A DNA stretch of 7,167 nt, taken from positions 1-7,167 of the forward strand of contig BQJX01000133.1 of NCBI GenBank assembly GCA_021604925.1, in the 5' to 3' direction. The DNA comes from Gemmatimonadota bacterium. GTDB lineage: Bacteria; ARS69. The notes under the pieces were generated by a model. That model did no database searches and was not told where the DNA came from. It saw only the letters and a program-made list of their open reading frames with translations. The translations under genes were made by a program, and so were the position numbers. How positions within the stretch are numbered: position 1 is the first letter of the stretch; each line of letters begins with the position of its first letter. Positions 1 through 6,037 of this stretch are shown piece by piece.

Positions 1-1223
1 GCGTGTTGCTGGATGCGATCTACGTCAACTTGAACATCGATCCCGGGGCGGCCATCGGCGAGATGCAGGGCATTCCGTTGTGGGTCTCCGTGCCGGCCGC
101 GGTGATCTTTGCCGGGCTGCTGTTCGTGTCGTTCCGACGGGCGCCCGTGCCCGGCGAGTTCCTCGGCATGGTCCGCGGCCTGGAGTGGCTGGCCGGCTTC
201 CGGTTCAACCGACGCTTCGGGATCGGGCTGGTCGCGGCCGCCGCGGTGATCGGACTGCTGTCGCTCTGCGTGGTGCAGGTGCCGCCGGGCAACCAGGCGC
301 TGGTGCGGCACTTCGGGGCGCCGCGCGGCTCCGCTCTGGATGAGGGCCTGCACTTCAAGTGGCCGCCGCCCATCGACTCCGTGCAGATGGTGCACACGGA
401 TCAGGTCCGCCGGGTGGAGGTGGGCTTCCGCTCCGGGGCGTCCGAGTCGCCCGCTCCGTTGGCGCCGGGCAACGCGCAGGGGGCGCGCGGTCTGGAAGAA
501 GAAGCCGTGTTCCTCACCGGCGACGAGAACCTGCTGTCCACCCGCGGTGTGGTGCAGTACCGCGTGTTGGATGCCGCGCGCTTTGCCTGGGGATTCCGGG
601 AACCGGAGCGCGTCCTGAGACTGGAGACGATCGCCGAGACGCTGGAAGTGCTCGCCGGGCAGAACATCGACGGCGTGTACACCGGCGCGCGCGCCCACGT
701 GGAGCAGTTGGTGCTGGAGGGGCTGCGTCACCGCGCGGAGCAGTTGAACCTGGGCGTGGAGATCCTGCACTACTGCCTGCGCGACGTGCACGCGCCGCCC
801 GAGGTGCACGCGGCGTTCCGCGACGTGGCCAGTGCGCAGGAAGACAAGCAGACGGCGATCAACGTGGCATTGCGCTTTCTGGACGAAAGCGTGAATCTCG
901 CGCGCGGGGAAGCCGCCCGCACGGTGGAAGAGGCCAAGGCGCTCTCCGTGGGCGACGTGCTGCGCGCCGAGGGGACCGCGGTCAGCCTGAAGGCGCGCGC
1001 CGACGCGTACCAGGAGCGTCCCACCGGAACGTTCACGCGCCTGTACCTGGAAACGGTAGAAGAAGTGCTGGCCGGCAGCCGCAAGATCATCCGGCCCGGA
1101 TGGGCGGGAAGCGGCGACGTGGACCTGTGGATCTCGCAGGGATCGGGGACTCCCGCGCCGGTGACCGACGTGATTCGAGGCAGCGACGTACGCCGAGACG
1201 AAGCCGAACGAGTAGGGGAGTAA
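1..1223 (+). CDS. HflK-like SPFH membrane protein with extra N-terminal TM segment (5' end probably outside window)
   Basis: HflK-type member of the SPFH (stomatin/prohibitin) family, expected in the inner membrane with its SPFH domain facing the periplasm and assembling with HflC. Numbering is from the GTG at 3, but the frame is open to the left edge and no ribosome-binding site is visible, so the true start is probably upstream. There are two hydrophobic segments, about residues 24-44 and 73-93. The second leads directly into VPPGNQALVRHFG, the usual HflK entry to the SPFH domain (about 94-290). HflK hallmarks follow: RRVEVGFRS (136-144), LTGDENLL (171-178), VVQYRV, PPEVHAAFRDV, a charged helical stalk (about 275-340) and TRLYLETVEEVL (345-356). 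The first hydrophobic segment is not part of ordinary HflK, so this may be the end of a longer multi-pass N-terminal domain. The last 40 residues are divergent. The family call is strong; the partner and the length of the missing part are inference. Confidence 0.85.
   Translation, partial: VLLDAIYVNLNIDPGAAIGEMQGIPLWVSVPAAVIFAGLLFVSFRRAPVPGEFLGMVRGLEWLAGFRFNRRFGIGLVAAAAVIGLLSLCVVQVPPGNQALVRHFGAPRGSALDEGLHFKWPPPIDSVQMVHTDQVRRVEVGFRSGASESPAPLAPGNAQGARGLEEEAVFLTGDENLLSTRGVVQYRVLDAARFAWGFREPERVLRLETIAETLEVLAGQNIDGVYTGARAHVEQLVLEGLRHRAEQLNLGVEILHYCLRDVHAPPEVHAAFRDVASAQEDKQTAINVALRFLDESVNLARGEAARTVEEAKALSVGDVLRAEGTAVSLKARADAYQERPTGTFTRLYLETVEEVLAGSRKIIRPGWAGSGDVDLWISQGSGTPAPVTDVIRGSDVRRDEAERVGE
1215..1220 (+). 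promoter_or_regulatory. Shine-Dalgarno sequence for hflC
   Basis: GGGGAG lies inside the last codons of the upstream HflK-like gene and ends 4 nt before the ATG at 1225. It supports that start and suggests translational coupling across the 1-nt junction. Confidence 0.6.
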
Positions 1224-1224
1224 G

Positions 1225-2121
1225 ATGAAGAACGCACGCATCGGCATCCTGGCCGTCCTGGTGGTGGGGCTCCTTCTCGCGTCCGCGTTCTTTGCGGTGG
1301 ACGTGACGGAGTTGGCGGTCATCACGCAGTTCGGTCGCCCGGTAAAGGTGGTGACGGACCCCGGCCTCCAGTTCCGGATTCCGCTGGTCCAGCAGGTACG
1401 CCGCTTTGACGCGCGGCTGCAGGTGCTGGAGCCGCAGCAGTCGGAGTTCCTGAGCAACGACAAGAAGAACGTGGTGGTCACGTACTTCGCCGTGTGGCGG
1501 GTGGCCGATCCGCTGCGCTACTTCCGGGCGTTGCCGTCCGAGGCGGCCGCCGAGAGCCAGCTCACGGACGTGATCTCGTCGGAGCTGGGAGCGGCGCTGG
1601 CCGCGGTTCCCTTTGACGAGCTGATCAACACGGACATCGACAAGCGGCGGCTGCGGGAGATGGTGGCCGAGATCAAGAACACGGTGAAGACCGTGGGGCA
1701 CGAGGAGTACGGCATCGAAGTGGTGGAGTTCGACGTGCGCCGGCTCTCGTTCCCGGACCAGAACCGGCGCAGCGTGTTCGAGCGGATGCGGGCCGAGCGC
1801 GAGCGCATCGCGCGGCGCTACCGCTCCGAGGGCGAGGAAGAGGCCCGCAAGGTGCGCGCGCAGGCGAACGGCGAGGAGAGTCGCATCCTGGCCGAGGCGT
1901 ACAAGCAGGCCGAGATCCTCCGCGGCGAGGGCGAGGCGGCGGCCACGCGCATCTTCGGGGAGGCGATCGCCCGGGATCCGGAGTTCTACGAGTTCACGCG
2001 CACGCTGGAGGCGTATCGCAACTTCCTGGACGACAAGACCACGCTGATCCTGCCGTCCGACTCGGAGTTGATGCGCCTGTTGACCGAAGGCCTCGAAGCG
2101 CGGGAGTCGCGTCAGCCGTGA
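1225..2121 (+). CDS. hflC: HflC, SPFH-family subunit of the FtsH-modulating HflKC complex
   Basis: HflC is a single-pass inner-membrane protein that, with HflK, builds a periplasm-facing cage around FtsH and influences its access to membrane substrates. The 298-residue product has an N-terminal TM helix (about 6-24), an SPFH domain (about 25-190, starting VDVTELAVITQFG) and a long charged coiled-coil (about 185-250). It ends with the HflC-diagnostic segment DPEFYEFTRTLEAYRNFL (251-268) and LILPSDSELMRLL (274-286). It is slightly shorter than E. coli HflC (334 aa). The ATG lies 1 nt after the previous stop and behind a good Shine-Dalgarno. The gene overlaps the next by 4 nt (GTGA), so the three SPFH genes are very likely co-transcribed and translationally coupled. 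The HflC assignment, as opposed to a generic stomatin, rests on the C-terminal signature and is secure. The role of the complex here is inferred from the family. Confidence 0.93.
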   Translation: MKNARIGILAVLVVGLLLASAFFAVDVTELAVITQFGRPVKVVTDPGLQFRIPLVQQVRRFDARLQVLEPQQSEFLSNDKKNVVVTYFAVWRVADPLRYFRALPSEAAAESQLTDVISSELGAALAAVPFDELINTDIDKRRLREMVAEIKNTVKTVGHEEYGIEVVEFDVRRLSFPDQNRRSVFERMRAERERIARRYRSEGEEEARKVRAQANGEESRILAEAYKQAEILRGEGEAAATRIFGEAIARDPEFYEFTRTLEAYRNFLDDKTTLILPSDSELMRLLTEGLEARESRQP

Positions 2122-3038
2122 TCCTTCGTCAAGTCCTGCGGGGACTGCCGGTGTTGCTGGTGGCGGTTTGGCTGGCCACCGGCATCTACACGGTGCAGTC
2201 CGAAGAGCTGGCCGTGGTCAAGCGATTCGGAAGAGTCGTGGATCGCGGCGTGCCCTCGGGGATTCACTACCGGCTCCCGTGGCCGATCGATTCGCACGAG
2301 ACGTTCGAGGCCACCACCGTCTACAAGATGGGCGTGGGCATGATCACGCGCGACTACCTGCGCGGGATCCAGTCGCCCGAAGAGCTCTCGCTGTGGCTCA
2401 CCGGGGATACGAACATCCTGTCGGTGACGCTCATGATCCAGTACTCCGTGGTGGACCTACCCGCGTACCTGTACCGCATGGAAGGCGCGCAGTTCCTCAT
2501 GGCCCGTCTCGCCGAGGCCGCGCTGAGCGACGTGCTGGGCTCCATCGGTGTGGACGACGCGTTGACCACCGAGCGGCCGAGCATTGCGTTGAAGGTGCGC
2601 CAGCAAACGCAACAGCGGTTGGACGCGATCGGCGCCGGGATCTCCATCAACTTCGTGAACGTGCTGTCCGTGGATCCGCCCAGCCAGGTGATCGAGGTGT
2701 TCCGCGACGTGTCGAACGCCGCGGCCGATCGCGAACGCATCATCAACGAGGCGAACGGCTACGCCAACTCCGTGATTCCGCGGGCCCGCGGCGAGGCCAA
2801 CTGGATCGTGGAACGCGCCATGGCCGATCGCGACGCGCGGATCGCCGAGGCGAACGGCGAGTCGTCCCGCTTCCTGGCCGTGCTGAAGGAGTACGAGAAG
2901 ATTCCGGAGGCCACGCGGACTCGTCTCTACCTGGAAACGCTGGAAGAAGTCCTTCCGCGCGTGACGCAGTACATCGTGGACGCGGACAAGGACAGTCCGT
3001 TCCATCTGAAGGTCCTTGATCTCGACCGGGAGCCCTAG
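2118..3038 (+). CDS. hflK: HflK, SPFH-family subunit of the FtsH-modulating HflKC complex
   Basis: Partner of HflC in the membrane cage that regulates FtsH proteolysis. The 306-residue product has one TM helix (about 7-25), an SPFH domain beginning VQSEELAVVKRFG (26-38), LPWPID (53-58), LTGDTNIL (94-101) and IQYSV. It continues with DPPSQVIEVFRDVSNA (186-201), the HflK core stretch NSVIPRARGEA (217-227), then ANGESSRF and TRTRLYLETLEEVLP (266-280). These match the canonical HflK C-terminal half closely. The protein is shorter than E. coli HflK (419 aa) mainly because it lacks the long N-terminal Gly/Pro-rich extension and the C-terminal tail. The start is a GTG overlapping the hflC stop, with GGGAG at 2102-2106 upstream (11-nt spacing). 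It is a second HflK-type protein beside the one at the left edge, and the closer of the two to textbook HflK. No ftsH is in the window. Confidence 0.92.
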   Translation: MILRQVLRGLPVLLVAVWLATGIYTVQSEELAVVKRFGRVVDRGVPSGIHYRLPWPIDSHETFEATTVYKMGVGMITRDYLRGIQSPEELSLWLTGDTNILSVTLMIQYSVVDLPAYLYRMEGAQFLMARLAEAALSDVLGSIGVDDALTTERPSIALKVRQQTQQRLDAIGAGISINFVNVLSVDPPSQVIEVFRDVSNAAADRERIINEANGYANSVIPRARGEANWIVERAMADRDARIAEANGESSRFLAVLKEYEKIPEATRTRLYLETLEEVLPRVTQYIVDADKDSPFHLKVLDLDREP

Positions 3039-3041
3039 ATC

Positions 3042-3761
3042 ATGTTTGAGGTGGGACGATTGGCGACGGCCACGGCCGTTGTGGTGGGCTTGACGCTGAC
3101 CGGTGGCCTTTTGCCACTGGTGCGGATCTGGGATCGGCGCTTCGTGCGGATCCTGCTGGCCTTCGGTACCGGGGTGCTGCTGGGCGCGGCGTTCTTCCAC
3201 ATGATTCCGGAGGCAGCCGAGATCCTGGGCGAGGGCATCGGCTACCCGGTGCTGGCGGGCTTCCTGCTGATCTACGTGCTCGAACGCTTCGTCATGGTGC
3301 ACCCCTGCGAAGAAGAAGGCTGCTCGTTCCATCACATGGGGCTGTCCGCGTTCTTCGGGATCACGCTGCACGCGCTCATCGACGGGTTCGCGCTGGGGGC
3401 CGGGCTGTCCATTCCCGCGCTCTCCGTTTCCGTGACGCTGGCCATCGTGCTGCACAAGCTTCCCGCGTCCCTCTCGCTGACGGGGATCCTGCTCCACTGC
3501 GAGTACCCGCGGAAGCGCATCTTCTGGATGCTGATCGCGTTCGCGTTCGCCACGCCGATCGGCGCGGCGGTGTCGCTGGCGTTCCTGGGGCAGCTGACCG
3601 ACGGCACGCTCATGTGGGCGGTCGCCTTCTCCGCGGGAACGTTCCTGGCCATCGCCACGGCCGATCTGCTGCCCCAGGTCCACTCCGCGCCGGAAGGTCG
3701 GTTCTGGAATCTGGCGGCCCTGTTTGCCGGGATCCTGGTCATGGCGTTCATCGGGGAATAG
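3042..3761 (+). CDS. ZIP-family divalent metal transporter
   Basis: Multi-pass inner-membrane transporter of the ZIP (Zrt/Irt-like) family, expected to move zinc or another divalent metal into the cytoplasm. The 239-residue product shows about eight hydrophobic segments, near residues 8-28, 36-56, 66-83, 101-121, 128-150, 159-182, 188-208 and 220-237. Family signs are FGTGVLLGAAFFHMIPEA in TM2 (41-58), H110-ALI-D114-G115 in TM4, H138-K139-L-P141 in TM5, and ADLLPQV near TM7 (207-213). The loop between TM3 and TM4 is Cys/His/acid rich (HPCEEEGCSFHH, 87-98) and may bind metal. TM5 carries Lys where many ZIPs have an acidic or amide second metal ligand; this resembles the HK motif of ZIP1-3-type proteins as I recall them. 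The ATG starts 3 nt after the hflK stop, with GGGAG at 3028-3032, so it is the last gene of the SPFH cluster. Metal specificity cannot be read from the sequence. Confidence 0.85.
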   Translation: MFEVGRLATATAVVVGLTLTGGLLPLVRIWDRRFVRILLAFGTGVLLGAAFFHMIPEAAEILGEGIGYPVLAGFLLIYVLERFVMVHPCEEEGCSFHHMGLSAFFGITLHALIDGFALGAGLSIPALSVSVTLAIVLHKLPASLSLTGILLHCEYPRKRIFWMLIAFAFATPIGAAVSLAFLGQLTDGTLMWAVAFSAGTFLAIATADLLPQVHSAPEGRFWNLAALFAGILVMAFIGE

Positions 3762-3774
3762 CGCCCGGCGGACG

Positions 3775-3783
3775 TGCTATCCT
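3775..3783 (+). promoter_or_regulatory. possible extended -10 promoter element for the M1 peptidase gene
   Basis: TGCTATCCT reads as an extended -10 (TGn followed by TATCCT, 4 of 6 matches to TATAAT). No recognisable -35 lies 16-18 nt upstream. Transcription would start near 3789-3791, giving a leader of about 20 nt. The match is weak and the sigma-factor preferences of this organism are unknown. Confidence 0.3.
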
Positions 3784-3809
3784 GGGGACTCCTTCATCCG
3801 GGAGTCCCC
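3784..3809 (+). promoter_or_regulatory. perfect 9-bp inverted repeat enclosing the Shine-Dalgarno of the M1 peptidase gene
   Basis: The left arm GGGGACTCC (3784-3792) and right arm GGAGTCCCC (3801-3809) are exact reverse complements around the 8-nt loop TTCATCCG. The right arm ends immediately before the ATG at 3810 and contains the GGAG (3801-3804) that would serve as ribosome-binding site, with 5-nt spacing. In RNA the hairpin would bury the Shine-Dalgarno. No T-run follows, so a standard intrinsic terminator is unlikely. Confidence 0.6.
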
Positions 3810-5900
3810 ATGGTTCGGCGTCTTGCAGCCCTTTCGGCCCTTCTGATTCCGCTCTCGCTGAGCGCCGCTCTGGTCCCCCGGGCGCTGGCTGTTCCCGCGC
3901 CGCCCGTCTGGCCGGACGAGCATCCGCGCTGCCGTCTCGTGGGCGACGAGTCCCTGATCAATCCGCGCGCCCCGGAGGCGAACGCGCGCGCCCGGACCGA
4001 TCGGTCCTCGTCGGTGGCGGCGGGAGCGGCCGGCGTGCTCGAGGGCTGCCCGCACGACTTCGATGTCCTCCACTACGAACTCAACTTCAGTCTGATCGAC
4101 ATCAACACGCTGAGCCTCACCGGCAACACGATTGTCCGGCTGGAGTCGCAGGTGGACGCGCTGGCGTCGATCGATCTGGACCTGGTCTCGCCGCTCACGG
4201 TCTCGTCGGTTCTGCTGGAATCGGTCACGCCGCTCACGTTCAGTCACCTGGGCGACGTGCTGAACATCGAGTTCGGTGGGGCCGCGCCGGACAGTGGCGA
4301 CACGGTCTCGGTGGACATCGCGTGCTCGGGCACGCCCACGAACGAGGGCGCGGGCGGTTTCGGCGGGTTCTGGTTCGCGATTCCGTACACGGCGTACTCC
4401 ATGGGCGTGGGCCTGAACGCGGACCCGCCGTCCATGGGGAAGACCTGGTTCCCTTGCTACGACTGGCCCTGCGACAAGGCGACGGTGGCGCTGAATGCCA
4501 CCACCGACCTGAACAAGATCGTGGTGTCGAACGGGCTGCTGACCAGCGTGGACTCCACGGCCACGAGCCAGACCTACCACTGGTCGCACGACTTCCCGAC
4601 GTCCACGTACCTCATTGCCATGTCGGCCGCCCGCTACCGCCTCGTGCCCAACACGATCATCACGGATCCGCGGATCACGGTGTACCACCATCCGCAGATG
4701 GCGAACGAGTCGGCGGCCAGCTTTCAGAACGTCGATCTGATGATGGAAGCGTGCGAGAGCTACTTCGGTCCGTATCCCTTCGACAAGTTCGCGTTCATGA
4801 CCACGCCGATCGGCGATATGGAGCACCAGACCTGCGTGAGCCACGCCCGCACGCTGGTCGATTCCACCAACACGTACGACAGCATCCTGGTCCACGAGAT
4901 GACGCACCAATGGTTCGGCGACTGCGTCACGTACGGGGACTGGCGCGACGTGTGGCTCTCGGAGGGCTTTGCCACGTACGGAGAGGCGCTCTTTGTCGAG
5001 TACCAGATCGACCTGGCGGCGTACCACGCGTACGTGACCACCGCACTGTTCGGACGCGTGCTCTCGTCCGGCGAGACGGACGGCGTGTACGCGGCCTCCA
5101 ACAAGTGGGGACCCGCGTCGTACGAGAAGGGCGGGTCCGTGTTGCACATGCTGCGCGGCGTGCTGGACAACGATGCGCTCTTCCTGCAGGTGCTGCGCGA
5201 CTATCACACGAACTTCGCGTACGGCAACGCCGTGTCCACCGACTTCATCGCGAGCGCCAGCGCCACCGTGGGGCAGGACCTGAACTGGTTCTTCACGCCC
5301 TGGGTGTTCGGCGAGGGGCATCCGGTCTACGAGTACGGATGGTCCTACGAGGACATCGGCGGCGGGCAGTACCGCGTGGACGTGGGCGTGCGGCAGGTGC
5401 AGACCACCGCGTCGCTGTTCGATCTGCCAGTGGACTTCCGGGTGCAGACGGCAGGCGGCGACTTCGACTTCTCCGAGCAGATCGATTCGGCGGAACAGCT
5501 GGTCTCGTTCGTGGTGTCCGCGGAGCCCACGGGCCTGCTGCTCGATCCCGACGACTGGATCCTGGATGTGCAGCAACTGGCGCCCACCTCGGTGGACTAC
5601 GGACCGGAGGTGGCGGCGCAGCAGGCGTTCCGTCTCGACGTTCCGCGTCCCAACCCGTTCGGCCTGCGGACGGAGCTTCGCTACTACCTGCCGGAGGCCG
5701 GGCGGGTGTCGGTCTCGATCCACGACGTGACCGGGCGGCGCGTCCGGGCGTTGGACGAGCGCGTGGAGCAGGCGGGGCCCAAGTCGATCACCTGGGATCG
5801 CCGGGACGACGCCGGCATCAAGGTGGGGGCGGGAGTCTACTTCGTACGGCTGGAGGCGACCGGCCGGCAGCTCTCGCGCAAGCTGGTCGTCATCGACTAG
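3810..5900 (+). CDS. exported M1-family zinc aminopeptidase with C-terminal FlgD-Ig-like/type-A sorting domain
   Basis: Predicted extracytoplasmic metalloaminopeptidase that removes N-terminal residues from peptides. From the ATG at 3810 it has 696 residues. A signal peptide (Arg-rich start, hydrophobic core, ALA at 25-27) is followed by a linker and the M1 N-terminal beta domain from about residue 80 (CPHDFDVLHYEL). KTWFPCYDWPCDKA precedes the catalytic region. The zinc site is complete: H362-E363-x2-H366 and E385 (HExxH-x18-E). The exopeptidase motif is G335-DMEH, a variant of GAMEN, and Y438 in YEKGG is the expected transition-state tyrosine. After WVFGEGHPVYEYGW come a beta-sandwich and a sorting domain (about 607-696) with PNPF at 614-617 and GVYFVRLEATG near the end. 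The large C-terminal helical domain of classical M1 enzymes is absent. An in-frame GTG at 3774 would add 12 residues before the signal peptide; the ATG is preferred for its Shine-Dalgarno and clean signal peptide. Substrate range is unknown. Confidence 0.92.
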   Translation: MVRRLAALSALLIPLSLSAALVPRALAVPAPPVWPDEHPRCRLVGDESLINPRAPEANARARTDRSSSVAAGAAGVLEGCPHDFDVLHYELNFSLIDINTLSLTGNTIVRLESQVDALASIDLDLVSPLTVSSVLLESVTPLTFSHLGDVLNIEFGGAAPDSGDTVSVDIACSGTPTNEGAGGFGGFWFAIPYTAYSMGVGLNADPPSMGKTWFPCYDWPCDKATVALNATTDLNKIVVSNGLLTSVDSTATSQTYHWSHDFPTSTYLIAMSAARYRLVPNTIITDPRITVYHHPQMANESAASFQNVDLMMEACESYFGPYPFDKFAFMTTPIGDMEHQTCVSHARTLVDSTNTYDSILVHEMTHQWFGDCVTYGDWRDVWLSEGFATYGEALFVEYQIDLAAYHAYVTTALFGRVLSSGETDGVYAASNKWGPASYEKGGSVLHMLRGVLDNDALFLQVLRDYHTNFAYGNAVSTDFIASASATVGQDLNWFFTPWVFGEGHPVYEYGWSYEDIGGGQYRVDVGVRQVQTTASLFDLPVDFRVQTAGGDFDFSEQIDSAEQLVSFVVSAEPTGLLLDPDDWILDVQQLAPTSVDYGPEVAAQQAFRLDVPRPNPFGLRTELRYYLPEAGRVSVSIHDVTGRRVRALDERVEQAGPKSITWDRRDDAGIKVGAGVYFVRLEATGRQLSRKLVVID

Positions 5901-5903
5901 GCA

Positions 5904-5916
5904 GTTCGCCCCGAAC
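5904..5916 (+). repeat. small inverted repeat just after the M1 peptidase stop
   Basis: GTTCG (5904-5908) and CGAAC (5912-5916) pair around a CCC loop, 3 nt after the stop codon. The stem is short and no T-run follows, so it is at most a weak 3'-end structure. Confidence 0.3.
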
Positions 5917-5930
5917 AGGATGATGGTTGT

Positions 5931-5944
5931 TCGCGGATCCGCGA
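5931..5944. repeat. 14-bp perfect palindrome
   Basis: TCGCGGATCCGCGA is its own reverse complement. It has no loop, so it is more like a dimeric protein-binding site than an RNA hairpin, though this could be chance. Its last four bases are shared with the left arm of the terminator-like hairpin that follows. Confidence 0.4.
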
Positions 5945-5985
5945 GCCGGGGCGGCGCCTGGGCTCGCTTTCCGTTGTTCATTTTC
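5941..5985 (+). terminator. terminator-like hairpin after the M1 peptidase gene
   Basis: GCGAGCC (5941-5947) pairs exactly with GGCTCGC (5961-5967). An inner GGC/GCC pair (5950-5952 with 5956-5958) extends the stem across a 2x2 internal loop, leaving a GGC tip. A T-enriched stretch follows (TTTCCGTTGTTCATTTT, 5968-5984). This is the best intrinsic-terminator candidate in the window, although the T-tract is interrupted. Confidence 0.45.
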
Positions 5986-6003
5986 CTGGCCGAGCGATAT
6001 GCT
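5974..6003 (+). promoter_or_regulatory. possible promoter for the secreted-protein gene, with an inverted repeat over the -10
   Basis: TTGTTC (5974-5979) and TATGCT (5998-6003) are separated by 18 nt and match the sigma-70 hexamers at 3 and 4 of 6 positions. The -10 lies inside an inverted repeat, CCGAGC (5990-5995), GATAT, GCTCGG (6001-6006). Transcription would start near 6010, giving a leader of about 28 nt. The match is weak. Confidence 0.25.
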
Positions 6004-6025
6004 CGGGGTTGGCTTGGAAGAAGAA

Positions 6026-6030
6026 GAGGG
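6026..6030 (+). promoter_or_regulatory. Shine-Dalgarno sequence deciding the start at 6038
   Basis: GAGGG at the end of a purine-rich run (about 6016-6030) lies 7 nt before ATG 6038, the first of three consecutive ATG codons. An in-frame ATG at 5999 has no comparable site and would place a long acidic stretch ahead of the signal peptide. Confidence 0.5.
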
Positions 6031-6037
6031 TGTGGGG

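Noticed and set aside
2457..3683. 408-codon - strand open frame opposite hflK and the ZIP gene
   Set aside because: Its composition is dominated by Arg, Gln, His and Gly, it has no domain, and it lies opposite two well-supported genes.
3774..3809. GTG at 3774 as start of the M1 peptidase
   Set aside because: It would place a non-signal-like 12-residue stretch before the signal peptide and has no good Shine-Dalgarno. ATG 3810 has GGAG at 5-nt spacing.
3784..3809. The 9-bp inverted repeat as an intrinsic terminator of the hflKC-ZIP cluster
   Set aside because: No T-run follows the right arm. The start codon follows at once and the arm contains the ribosome-binding site.
3614..5923. 769-codon + strand open frame overlapping the M1 peptidase
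   Set aside because: It is Arg/Gly/Ala rich without motifs and begins inside the ZIP gene. The overlapping frame encodes a complete M1 enzyme.
3777..5981. 734-codon open frame on the - strand opposite the M1 peptidase
   Set aside because: Its translation is rich in Arg, His, Val and Gly with no recognisable domain, and it mirrors a gene with intact catalytic motifs. It is a typical shadow in G+C-rich DNA.
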